This document shows positions 6,095 through 12,220 of a stretch of DNA of 20,459 nt, in pieces (positions within the stretch are counted from its first letter, which is position 1; each line of letters begins with the position of its first letter). The position numbers and the translations under genes are program-made. Origin of the DNA: a virus; the IMG/VR virus record IMGVR_UViG_3300046665_000444, positions 1 to 20,459 of that record; one strand, 5' to 3'. Below the pieces are notes generated by a model. That model did not search any database and was not told the origin of the DNA. It saw only the letters and a list, made by a program, of their open reading frames with translations.

Positions 6095-6946
6095 TTAAAA
6101 TGGTAAATCTCCTGTACGTTTATCTGTTGTTTCCTTGAATACCACAAAGTTTTTACCAGCTGTTAAACGCGAAAGACCTTTCTTGTCGTATAAGGTGTAT
6201 AGCGTCTTTCCTGCGAGGTTAAAAGTGGCAAGGGTAGTTTTACCCTGTCTACCATTCGTAACCGCGTATAGGACACGTTGTATAAAGTCTGACGCTCGTT
6301 TATCTGTATCAATAGCGCCTGTTTCACTTCCTAAATCATCTAATACAAGATAATCAACGCCTATCATTAGCTCAATCAAATAATCCTCTGTATATTTGCT
6401 GTCTTTATTCCGGAAAGAATCTCTTGCCTTTCGAGCCATTTCTTCCATGTTCATAAATAAGCAAGTTTTTTTCTTTTTGGGATCTTCTACATTTTTGTCA
6501 TAGTTGTTTAAGTATTGGAGCAGCGCATAAGCTAAATGACTTTTCCCTGCTCCTGTCACCCCTTGTAAAATGATATTGAAGTTTTCACCTTGTTTTAATC
6601 GTTCCAGAAATCCAAGCATAAGTTTTTTATTTTCAATTTCTTCTCGCTCGGTTGCTGTATAATTTTCAAACGTTGCGGTTAGAATAGTATCATCTGAAAT
6701 TAAACTCTCTGTATAAAGCACGTTGTACCGTCTAAGCTTCTCAATTCGTTCGGCTCTCTCCGATTCGTATTGTTGAAGCTTTTTTGTTTGTTCTTCTACC
6801 TGGCATCTAGGACAAATCACTTTCCCATCTAACACAATCTTTTGAATAGGCTTGACCACATCTTGACCATTCTTTCGATAGGTATGTTTTAAGCATTCCT
6901 CAGAATGGAAGGTCAGGGCCACGTTTGGAAGTTGGATCTGTTGCAT
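6095..6946 (-). CDS. DnaC/DnaI-like helicase loader ATPase
   Basis: Loads the replicative helicase at the phage origin. An N-terminal cysteine module (H14, C18, H21, then CPRC at 45-48) is probably zinc-binding as in DnaI. A helical linker follows, then the AAA+ core with Walker A GVTGAGKS at 129-136 and Walker B YLVLDDLG at 199-206, and a sensor region near 240-268. The protein ends TDKRTGDLPF, the same last four residues as SSB. Length (283) is normal for phage loaders. Its start overlaps the DnaD-like gene by 47 bases in another frame. No phage helicase gene is seen here, so it probably uses host DnaC/DnaB-type helicase. Confidence 0.92.
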   Translation of the reverse strand: MQQIQLPNVALTFHSEECLKHTYRKNGQDVVKPIQKIVLDGKVICPRCQVEEQTKKLQQYESERAERIEKLRRYNVLYTESLISDDTILTATFENYTATEREEIENKKLMLGFLERLKQGENFNIILQGVTGAGKSHLAYALLQYLNNYDKNVEDPKKKKTCLFMNMEEMARKARDSFRNKDSKYTEDYLIELMIGVDYLVLDDLGSETGAIDTDKRASDFIQRVLYAVTNGRQGKTTLATFNLAGKTLYTLYDKKGLSRLTAGKNFVVFKETTDKRTGDLPF

Positions 6947-7688
6947 TACCTTTCACACCTTTCTGATTAAGATAAGATTCAAATTTTGTGCCGAATAAAG
7001 TTTCAGGACGTAGAAACTTATTCATTTCTTTGTCGTTTAACCATTCAGCTGTTTTAATATCAATTACCTTTTTGAAATCATCTACTCTAAAGCCTTCATT
7101 CCAACGAGCTCTGATGCAGTCTTTAGTTTTTGGTGTAGCTGGTCTATAAGATTTTTTAGTTTGAACATTCAAGTAAGAAACGATTGCTACATAAGGTATA
7201 TCTTTCTTTTCTTTTTCTTTATCTTCTTCTAATTCTTCTTCTATATCTGTTGCGTTACGTAACGTTACATTTTCCGTTACTGGTTCAGTTACTTCTATTT
7301 TCTTTTGTTCACGGTGCTTTGCTACGCGTTTTCTAGTCTGTTCACGTATCTTATCTAGCCCGGCAACGTTCTGATGTTTCTCCCAATTGCTAATGCAAAT
7401 CATTTGATCTTCACTAATTTCAATCATCCCGAACCTTTCCAGCGTTGCAAGAGCTAGTCGAACAGTAGGTAAAGGACGGTTAAAGATTGTAGAAAGCATT
7501 TCATCTGTATAAGGAATGTTTTCAGCTAAATAAATGTAACCACTAGCATTGGTTTTCCCTGCCTGAGCCAACAGCTTCACCCATATAATTAAAATGGTAT
7601 CTGCTTCCGGCATACTTTCGATAAGACGTATTTTTTCATCTTCAAACATTTGTGTACTTAACTTGATCCATTTAACATTAGATGACAT
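6900..7688 (-). CDS. DnaD-like phage replication initiator (replisome organiser)
   Basis: Binds the phage origin and recruits the helicase loader. Residues 1 to about 110 are a winged-helix replisome-organiser N-domain (VKWIKLSTQMFEDEKIRLIE and onward). An acidic, low-complexity linker spans about 130-165. Residues about 166-245 match the conserved phage replication C-domain, with YLNVQTKKSYRPATPKTKD, then ARWNEGFRVDDFKKVID and FLRPETLFGTKFESYLNQ. The end is SKRGPDLPF, an SSB-like tip. GGAGG precedes the ATG by 10 bases. The linker-coding DNA carries GTTAC repeats that may be the origin. Confidence 0.92.
   Translation of the reverse strand: MSSNVKWIKLSTQMFEDEKIRLIESMPEADTILIIWVKLLAQAGKTNASGYIYLAENIPYTDEMLSTIFNRPLPTVRLALATLERFGMIEISEDQMICISNWEKHQNVAGLDKIREQTRKRVAKHREQKKIEVTEPVTENVTLRNATDIEEELEEDKEKEKKDIPYVAIVSYLNVQTKKSYRPATPKTKDCIRARWNEGFRVDDFKKVIDIKTAEWLNDKEMNKFLRPETLFGTKFESYLNQKGVKGNATDPTSKRGPDLPF
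7254..7292. repeat. GTTAC repeat cluster inside the initiator gene; candidate replication origin
   Basis: Four direct GTTAC copies start at 7254, 7264, 7276 and 7288, spaced 10-12 bases (about one helical turn). The first is part of a perfect 10-base palindrome GTTACGTAAC (7254-7263). A strongly pyrimidine-rich, AT-rich stretch (about 7200-7245) adjoins. Origins nested in the linker of the initiator gene are known in lambda O and several Gram-positive phages. The repeats also encode VTE-like peptide repeats, so protein-level repetition is an alternative cause. Confidence 0.4.
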
Positions 7689-7703
7689 TTCGTTGCTTCC
7701 TCC

Positions 7704-8402
7704 TTAAACTAAACGTGGTCGCCAGCCTTTAATAAAATTAATTGCTTCTTGGAAATCTTTTTCTTTTATATCCTTATAGCTACTAACAGCAAAGGCGTTT
7801 TTTAATTCGCGTCCCAATGCCGCAAATACTTTCTTTCTTGTGTCATGAACATCTTTGTTAACCAACGAGTTTTCCCACAAGTAGTAAACGCGCGCCGCTT
7901 TTGCATTTTCAATCGATCTTTGTTGAGCATGATCTAGTGTTATACGGTTAGCTACATCTTTTTTCAGTGTTTCTACATCCTGTTTAACGGTTGCCATTTC
8001 CTCTGACATTTCAATCGCCATTTTCATGGATGCAATAAGTTGTTCACGTTCAGAAAGAACTTTTATTTGTTGCTGTTTAGTGTAATAATCATCAACTAAC
8101 ATTTCGTAAGCGTCCCACGCTTCATCTGTATTTAATGACTTAGCTTGTAACCAAGCGCCTTTTTCCGTCCACAGATATAATGTTTTAGCGTTTTTTGAAC
8201 CTAAATCAATTTGATGTAAGTTAATAAATTCATTTTTACTTAATCCTTCTAAAGCAAAGTAATGTTTTTCATATGTGTAACGTTCTTTATTGCGGTTAAA
8301 GTTATTAATGATAAGTTGTTTATCTACCCCGAACTGTTCCGCTAATTGAGTAGTAGTTAATACACGCATGTTATTTTTTTCGATTGGATATAAATTGTTC
8401 AT
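7704..8402 (-). CDS. ORF6N/ORF6C-type antirepressor-like protein
   Basis: A 232-residue protein. The first half (about 10-110) fits the ORF6N DNA-binding domain (RVLTTTQLAEQFGVDKQLII, then NFNRNKERY and LYLWTEKGAWLQAKSLNTDE). A helical coiled segment (about 110-165) joins it to an ORF6C-like C-domain (about 165-232, with LGRELKNAFAVSSYKDIKEK). Such proteins often act as phage antirepressors or early regulators. The ATG at 8402 has GGGAGAGG five bases upstream; the longer frame from 8420 has none. The phage repressor at 11641 lacks a self-cleaving domain, which makes an antirepressor role attractive. Confidence 0.8.
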   Translation of the reverse strand: MNNLYPIEKNNMRVLTTTQLAEQFGVDKQLIINNFNRNKERYTYEKHYFALEGLSKNEFINLHQIDLGSKNAKTLYLWTEKGAWLQAKSLNTDEAWDAYEMLVDDYYTKQQQIKVLSEREQLIASMKMAIEMSEEMATVKQDVETLKKDVANRITLDHAQQRSIENAKAARVYYLWENSLVNKDVHDTRKKVFAALGRELKNAFAVSSYKDIKEKDFQEAINFIKGWRPRLV

Positions 8403-8422
8403 TTGAACCTCTCCCGACATTT

Positions 8423-8866
8423 TTATTTTTTATATTTTGTATATTTACGGCATGAGTTGGTAGGAATGCTGATAGCATCCTCTTCGCTCCAGCCGTTCGT
8501 TAAGCGATAATACAAAGCAGCTTCTGTAATGCCTTTTTTAACCGCGCCAGCTATTTCTTTTTCTGTAAGGTATTTATCTATCACTCGGTTGCGTCTAGCT
8601 CTAGGCGGCGTTTCTATAGCGTCCTCTATGCTCCACCCAAGCGTTATAATACGTGAATAAACTGTATTTCGACTGATACCTTTTGCTTTCATACGTGCGA
8701 GCTGTTCATCTGTTAAGGTACGATTAGCGCCGATAGGAATAAAAAGCGCTTCTTTCTTTGACCAACCCAAGTCACCGTGTCTATTGTGAAGATGATCTAT
8801 TGTAATTCCCCGGCTTTTAGCGTCTGCTATTTCTTCTTTTGTGAAAACTGAATATTGACCACTCAT
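8423..8866 (-). CDS. Triple-repeat putative DNA-binding protein, 147 residues
   Basis: Not recognised by name. Three repeats of about 40 residues share the pattern T-x-EEIA-x(3)-KGI-T-x(4)-Y-x-R-x(2)-LGWS-x-EDAI-x-IP: FTKEEIADAKSRGITIDHLH, LTDEQLARMKAKGISRNTVY and LTEKEIAGAVKKGITEAALY begin the three units. Each looks like a helix-turn-helix followed by a GWS-EDAI turn. The ATG at 8866 overlaps the stop of the upstream membrane peptide (ATGA) and has AAAGGGTG eight bases before it, better than the TTG 21 bases upstream. A tandem-HTH DNA binder is the likeliest role. Confidence 0.75.
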   Translation of the reverse strand: MSGQYSVFTKEEIADAKSRGITIDHLHNRHGDLGWSKKEALFIPIGANRTLTDEQLARMKAKGISRNTVYSRIITLGWSIEDAIETPPRARRNRVIDKYLTEKEIAGAVKKGITEAALYYRLTNGWSEEDAISIPTNSCRKYTKYKK

Positions 8867-8976
8867 TCCCCGAACACCCTTTCCCAATAACTGATAATGT
8901 AATCAACCCCAAAAACAACACCAGTGATAATGAAAAACAATGAAATGAAGATCCCAACCCCTATTAACGCTCCCAT
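8863..8976 (-). CDS. Single-pass membrane peptide, 37 residues
   Basis: Encodes MGALIGVGIFISLFFIITGV then VFGVDYIISYWERVFGE, a hydrophobic helix with a short charged end. A strong GGGGAGG ribosome site lies 7 bases before the ATG, and the stop overlaps the start of the triple-repeat gene. Function unknown; it is one of several tiny membrane peptides in this operon. Confidence 0.7.
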   Translation of the reverse strand: MGALIGVGIFISLFFIITGVVFGVDYIISYWERVFGE

Positions 8977-8998
8977 TTGCTTGTCCTCCCCTTATAAG

Positions 8999-9017
8999 AG
9001 AGCGCTTTACGCGCTCT
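8999..9017 (-). other. GC-rich hairpin holding the ERF stop codon in its loop
   Basis: A perfect 7-bp stem AGAGCGC/GCGCTCT with a 5-base loop; the TAA stop of the ERF gene lies in and around the loop. No U tract follows on the minus strand, so it is not a good terminator. It could protect or process the mRNA, or reset translation before the next gene. Confidence 0.5.
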
Positions 9018-9702
9018 TTAATGCCTGTAATAACTCAATAGCTTTTTTAGCAAGTGATTTCGTCCATTCTTCCATCTCAAGCTGAGTACCAAGATTATGC
9101 TTTAAGTGCTCATATAGTTCTTTACGCGGCATTTTACTTGTGGCTTTTTTAGTTAAAAGATCATTTACGAAATCAAGTTGTTTCCCTGTCGCTAAATCCG
9201 TACCGCCTACAGGTTTATTGCTGCCAGCATCAGAAGGTTTATTATTTTGCTGATTGTTATTACCTTCGTTTCGTTCATCCGTTCCGCTATCTGCTTCCGG
9301 GTCGTCACCGGTAGGAATCATGAAAGCTTTCATTAATGCGTACTTTTGCGCGCCTGTCATAGCCTTGTAAGAACCTTTATCGCCGGAATCTTGACCTTCT
9401 CCAACTGTATTAAAAGAAATTGTTTCGCCAGTTTCTCCATCCATGAACGTAAATTCCATCCATACAGTGACGATATATTCACGATTTCCTCTAGCATTGA
9501 TATGCTCGCGCGTTTCGCTTTTAGTTACGTTAGGAATCATCATAATGCAACGCTCTGCAAGTTCTTCTCTTACTTTTTCTGCGACATCTGATTCAGTAGC
9601 ATATTTGTATTTATGAAAAGCGTTATAACCTGTTTTTTGAATGTATTTCACTGACTGCATTACTTCTGTTAGCTTTTTGACAAGCTTTCTTTCTTCACTC
9701 AT
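9007..9702 (-). CDS. erf: ERF-family single-strand annealing recombinase
   Basis: Anneals complementary single strands during phage recombination and genome circularisation. Residues 1 to about 140 hold the ERF core, with NAFHKYKYATESDVAEKVRE near 27-46 and the signature GEGQDSGDKGSYKAMTGAQK followed by YALMKAFMIPTGDDPE near 102-137. A Gln/Asn-rich linker (NNQQNNKPSD) and a helical C-terminal domain follow, as usual in this family. GGAGG lies 9 bases before the ATG. It works alongside SSB and the Gam-like protein of the same operon. Confidence 0.93.
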   Translation of the reverse strand: MSEERKLVKKLTEVMQSVKYIQKTGYNAFHKYKYATESDVAEKVREELAERCIMMIPNVTKSETREHINARGNREYIVTVWMEFTFMDGETGETISFNTVGEGQDSGDKGSYKAMTGAQKYALMKAFMIPTGDDPEADSGTDERNEGNNNQQNNKPSDAGSNKPVGGTDLATGKQLDFVNDLLTKKATSKMPRKELYEHLKHNLGTQLEMEEWTKSLAKKAIELLQALKSA

Positions 9703-9703
9703 G

Positions 9704-10066
9704 TTAGTTAACCTCCAATAATTCAGGATTTTGATATTTGCTCCCGATCACTTCGCAACTACTAAAAAGGTAATACGAATCATCACGATTGTAATTTAGA
9801 TAAAGTTCTTCTAAGGATGTAACAACTTCTGGGCGATCTTGTTTAACTCCACCTATCCAGACAGTTAAAATATCACCTTCGTAAATCTCCTTATCGTTCT
9901 TATCTTTCAACCCTGTGTACTGGACAAGTTTGTAACAATCTTTTTTAAGTTCAATTACCGGTCTTCCACCGTTCGGATAGATAAGATCACCATTTGATGT
10001 AAGCCAAAAGTTAGTTATCCATTTCTTTGTTACAACATCCCACGCGCGCATTTTAATTTCTCTCAT
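9704..10066 (-). CDS. YopX-family phage protein
   Basis: A 120-residue protein of the YopX family, common in Bacillus phages and of unknown biochemical role. Signature parts are IKMRAWDVVTKKWI near the start, LVQYTGLKDKNDKEIYEGDI (about 47-66) and CEVIGSKYQNPELLEV at the end. I chose the ATG at 10066, which has GGAGG eight bases upstream, over the ATG five codons earlier that contains this site. It ends two bases before the ERF gene. Confidence 0.85.
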   Translation of the reverse strand: MREIKMRAWDVVTKKWITNFWLTSNGDLIYPNGGRPVIELKKDCYKLVQYTGLKDKNDKEIYEGDILTVWIGGVKQDRPEVVTSLEELYLNYNRDDSYYLFSSCEVIGSKYQNPELLEVN

Positions 10067-10116
10067 GTATAAAACCTCCATTTTGTGTTAAGCTATAGAT
10101 TCAAATATCTTTTCGA

Positions 10117-10143
10117 GGGTTTGTTGTTACGAGCAACAGACCC
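10117..10143. repeat. Hairpin between the Gam-like and YopX-like genes
   Basis: Ten-base arms GGGTTTGTTG (10117-10126) and CAACAGACCC (10134-10143) around a 7-base loop, with one G-U pair on the plus strand (a mismatch on the minus strand). A U-rich run follows on the plus strand only. It also holds TGTTGTTAC and AGCAACAG, both found in the 40-bp inverted repeat after the integrase, and TGTTG/CAACA half-sites like the repressor operators. Role unknown. Confidence 0.5.
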
Positions 10144-10144
10144 T

Positions 10145-10702
10145 TTATTCATTTATTTTGATCACAAACTTATCTTCACGTTGAATGACCTCAACACCAG
10201 GAACAAATTCACCGTTTTTATCAATCAAACCACCGTCACCGACCATGCATTTTTTCTTTAAAGAATCCCAATCAATCTCTTCTTTCACTTTTACGAAGCC
10301 GTTAGCTTTTGCGTATTCCAGTAAAACCGTTTCATCCTTTTTAAACTGCGGCTGTTGCGATTTAAGCGAGACATTACCACTAAGGAAGCTAAGTGTTTTC
10401 TTAATGGTTTTCTTACCTGTTTCAATTTGCTGGCGTACATGTTCGCGCATGAATTTTTCTAACATAAGCGAGTAGTGAGCCTTCCTTTCAATAAAAGGCT
10501 TTTTCGTTTCTTCAGCCTGCGCCTTAATTTGTTCAATTTGTTCTAATAAAGGTTTAATTTGCATTTCAGCGATTGAATCAATTTCGTTCATTTGGCTTTG
10601 TAAGTAAGCAACTTCACGTTGAGCACCAGCCGCCGTTTCTAAATCCGTTACTTGAAATACTCCGAATGCTTTTTCCTCTACACCTTCGAATAAATCAACC
10701 AT
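10145..10702 (-). CDS. Gam-like host-nuclease inhibitor protein
   Basis: A 185-residue protein like phage Mu Gam, which binds DNA ends and blocks host exonucleases. It has an early helical region, then a long coiled coil (about 20-90, with AYLQSQMNEIDSIAEMQIKP), the motif KTIKKTLSFLSGNVSLKSQQ (about 102-121) and a C-terminal segment with GVEVIQREDKFVIKINE. The ATG at 10702 follows AAAGGTG by 7 bases; the longer frame lacks a site. It overlaps the previous gene by 8 bases. Protection of replicating DNA next to ERF is consistent with a recombination module. Confidence 0.82.
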   Translation of the reverse strand: MVDLFEGVEEKAFGVFQVTDLETAAGAQREVAYLQSQMNEIDSIAEMQIKPLLEQIEQIKAQAEETKKPFIERKAHYSLMLEKFMREHVRQQIETGKKTIKKTLSFLSGNVSLKSQQPQFKKDETVLLEYAKANGFVKVKEEIDWDSLKKKCMVGDGGLIDKNGEFVPGVEVIQREDKFVIKINE

Positions 10703-10883
10703 GATATAACACCTTTCCTTCCTCCGGGATAATGAACTGCATGAAGCTTTCAACCACTTGCGGAATGTTTACCATTTCGTCATATGTGATTTCAGTTTCT
10801 AGCGCTTCTTCGATGTCCGAAAGTTCTAGCACTACGCCTTGTTCATCCCAACAGCTTTCTAAGAAAGAACGAACTTTACACAT
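10695..10883 (-). CDS. Small acidic hypothetical protein, 62 residues
   Basis: Not recognised. A soluble, strongly acidic protein starting MCKVRSFLESCWDEQGVVLE, with two Cys in the first 12 residues. The ATG at 10883 is 9 bases after GGAG; a TTG three codons earlier abuts that site and is unlikely. It overlaps the end of the upstream gene and the start of the Gam-like gene. Confidence 0.7.
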   Translation of the reverse strand: MCKVRSFLESCWDEQGVVLELSDIEEALETEITYDEMVNIPQVVESFMQFIIPEEGKVLYHG

Positions 10884-11088
10884 GTTCTTCAACTCCTTTC
10901 AATAATGAGCTTTCAAACTGTTGCTGGTTTAGAAGGTTGTTTAAAACCTCTAATTTATGTTGCTCGGTGCAAAGCGAACCTTTTAACCACATTTCGCTAT
11001 AATCATTTGTTGCTGCTGCGATTTCTTTTTCTAAACCTTGAATACGTTCTTCTGATTTTTCAATGTAAAACTTGATTGTGTTTTCCAT
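10876..11088 (-). CDS. Small coiled-coil hypothetical protein, 70 residues
   Basis: Not recognised. Begins MENTIKFYIEKSEERIQGLE and is almost entirely helical and charged, likely a coiled coil. AGGCGGTG lies before the ATG, which overlaps the stop of the upstream 40-codon gene (TAATG). Confidence 0.7.
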   Translation of the reverse strand: MENTIKFYIEKSEERIQGLEKEIAAATNDYSEMWLKGSLCTEQHKLEVLNNLLNQQQFESSLLKGVEEHV

Positions 11089-11210
11089 TAAGACACCGCC
11101 TTTTTAGAATTTTCTTTTTCTGCTAAACGCTGAATTGCTGGCCCTAACTCTTTCCAAAAGTTTTCAAGCCGCTTGCCTTTCGGCTCAATTGTTAGCTGTT
11201 TGTTGTTCAT
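11088..11210 (-). CDS. Small basic hypothetical protein, 40 residues
   Basis: Not recognised. Encodes MNNKQLTIEPKGKRLENFWK, then ELGPAIQRLAEKENSKKAVS. GGAGG is 7 bases before the ATG; the start overlaps the Cro-like stop (ATGA) and the stop overlaps the next start (TAATG). These two tight junctions make it a credible gene despite its size. Confidence 0.7.
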   Translation of the reverse strand: MNNKQLTIEPKGKRLENFWKELGPAIQRLAEKENSKKAVS

Positions 11211-11452
11211 TTCGCTTCCTCCTTGTTGTTATCACATGCAACATTATGACCTAACAAAACATCTTTTCCGCATATTAAGTCATCAATTGGGGTATTTAAG
11301 GCTTTAGATATTTTTACTAATAGTTCAACACTAGGCAACGCTTTGCCGTTCTCGATCTTACTGATACTTGACTTATTTACGTTAACCATGTTTGCAAGTG
11401 ATGTAACTGTAAAACCTTTCTTTTCTCTAATTGCTGTTAAGTTAATTTTCAT
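11207..11452 (-). CDS. Cro-like XRE family regulator, first gene of the early operon
   Basis: An 81-residue helix-turn-helix protein (INLTAIREKKGFTVTSLANM, then VNVNKSSISKIENGKALPSV at about 23-42) filling residues 2-60, with a short polar tail. It is the first gene after the early promoter and diverges from the CI-like repressor, the standard position of Cro. GAGGTGACAAG precedes the ATG. It probably binds the same operators and lowers repressor synthesis in lytic growth. Confidence 0.88.
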   Translation of the reverse strand: MKINLTAIREKKGFTVTSLANMVNVNKSSISKIENGKALPSVELLVKISKALNTPIDDLICGKDVLLGHNVACDNNKEEAK

Positions 11453-11473
11453 CTTGTCACCTCTTTTTTCTTT

Positions 11474-11492
11474 TGTTGCGTGTGGTGCAACT
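11474..11492. promoter_or_regulatory. Repressor operator O1
   Basis: TGTTGC, 7 bases, GCAACT: a near-perfect inverted repeat, just downstream of the predicted early transcription start. Its centre is 44 bp (about four helical turns) from O2. Confidence 0.75.
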
Positions 11493-11505
11493 ACTTGATA
11501 TTTAT

Positions 11506-11534
11506 AATATACACCCTTGTTGCTCCTAATGCAA
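11506..11534 (-). promoter_or_regulatory. Early (PR-like) promoter for the leftward operon
   Basis: On the minus strand TTGCAT, 17 bases, TATATT. The -35 hexamer and part of the spacer lie inside operator O2, and O1 lies just past the predicted start, so repressor bound at either site would block it. Confidence 0.7.
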
Positions 11535-11536
11535 CA
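11518..11536. promoter_or_regulatory. Repressor operator O2
   Basis: TGTTGC, 7 bases, GCAACA: a perfect 6-base inverted repeat with the same spacing as O1. It overlaps the -35 element of the early promoter. Confidence 0.8.
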
Positions 11537-11589
11537 TTTATTTTAAAAAAATTTGGTAAAACAAGAAACAACATTTCGCGCCCTTTGTA

Positions 11590-11618
11590 TTGTGGTTTTG
11601 TTGCATGGTAGATAAACT
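11590..11618 (+). promoter_or_regulatory. Promoter for the CI-like repressor, with a half operator
   Basis: TTGTGG, 17 bases, TAAACT, ending 22 bases before the repressor ATG. A single half-site TGTTGC (11599-11604) lies in the spacer, which could allow autoregulation. The match to consensus is modest. Confidence 0.5.
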
Positions 11619-11640
11619 ATGTATAGAGGAGGTGTGGCGT

Positions 11641-12033
11641 ATGAGTACAAGGATAGGAACACATTTAAGAGAACTTAGAAAAAAACGAAAATTATCTTTA
11701 AGAAAATTAGGCGAAGCGATAAATGTTGATTATGCTTACTTATCTAAAATAGAAAACGGAAAACATAAACCTTCTATAGACTTGTTAGAACAAATAGCAG
11801 AATACTTTAATGTAGATGTATCTTATTTCTTTATGAATGAAGAATTATTAGACGGATTTAAACAAGAAGAAAAAAATATATTATTCGAAAGAGAATTAAC
11901 ACCTGAAGCATTATCAGATAAATATAATTTGAATATTAACGGTAGAGTAGCAACTAAAGAAGAAATAGAAGAAGCGATTAGATATATAGAAGCACTTAGA
12001 GTAATAGCAGAAAATAAAAAACACTCAAGTTAA
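11641..12033 (+). CDS. CI-like XRE repressor without a peptidase domain
   Basis: The likely lysogeny repressor. Residues about 5-62 are an HTH_3 domain (IGTHLRELRKKRKLSLRKLG, then YAYLSKIENGKHKPSIDLLE). The remaining 65 residues are helical with an acidic patch and no S24 peptidase signature, so RecA-driven self-cleavage is not expected. The ATG at 11641 has GGAGGTG six bases upstream. The gene is noticeably more A-rich than its neighbours (mostly AGA for Arg and TTA for Leu), a hint of separate origin. It diverges from the Cro-like gene across the operators. Confidence 0.88.
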   Translation: MSTRIGTHLRELRKKRKLSLRKLGEAINVDYAYLSKIENGKHKPSIDLLEQIAEYFNVDVSYFFMNEELLDGFKQEEKNILFERELTPEALSDKYNLNINGRVATKEEIEEAIRYIEALRVIAENKKHSS

Positions 12034-12042
12034 TGAGTGTTT
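12019..12042. terminator. Bidirectional terminator between the repressor and the 40-codon Cys gene
   Basis: A perfect 9-bp stem AAACACTCA/TGAGTGTTT with a 6-base loop. On the minus strand it is followed by a strong run (TTTATTTTC) and directly follows the stop of the small gene; on the plus strand the U run is weak. It overlaps the repressor stop codon. Confidence 0.75.
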
Positions 12043-12163
12043 AAGAATTTTGTTCGACCTTCTCTTTTAATGTCTCTATAAAGGAAAGAAGATCAACGTT
12101 TTCTTTTTGGGCACAAAATCCAGTGTGTGAGTCGTAGCTAATACAGTCAACGCAAGCAGTCAA
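12041..12163 (-). CDS. Small Cys-motif protein, 40 residues, TTG start
   Basis: Not recognised. Encodes (M)TACVDCISYDSHTGFCAQK, then ENVDLLSFIETLKEKVEQNS. C4, C7, H13 and C17 could bind one zinc, and an acidic helix follows. AAAGGTGG lies 7 bases before the TTG, and a strong leftward terminator follows the stop at once, so the unit looks like a complete tiny operon facing the repressor gene. The protein at 16415-16738 starts with a similar CxxC-x-n-C motif. It may bind a regulator; this is only a guess. Confidence 0.6.
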   Translation of the reverse strand: MTACVDCISYDSHTGFCAQKENVDLLSFIETLKEKVEQNS

Positions 12164-12198
12164 AGCAATTCCACCTTTTCGTATGTACTTTATTAAGA

Positions 12199-12214
12199 AC
12201 ATGAATCATCATGT
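12199..12214. repeat. Palindrome in the integrase upstream region
   Basis: ACATGA, 4 bases, TCATGT, a perfect inverted repeat. A second palindrome TGTATATACA (12212-12221) follows directly. Both lie upstream of the 40-codon gene and of the integrase promoter and could be regulator sites. Confidence 0.45.
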
Positions 12215-12220
12215 ATATAC

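Noticed and set aside
5911-6147. Longer 78-residue start for the 56-residue zinc-finger protein
   Set aside because: The upstream start lies inside the helicase-loader gene and lacks a ribosome site, while GGGGG precedes the internal ATG.
10185-10475. 96-residue plus-strand open frame opposite the Gam-like gene
   Set aside because: Antisense of a recognised gene with no ribosome site; low-complexity composition.
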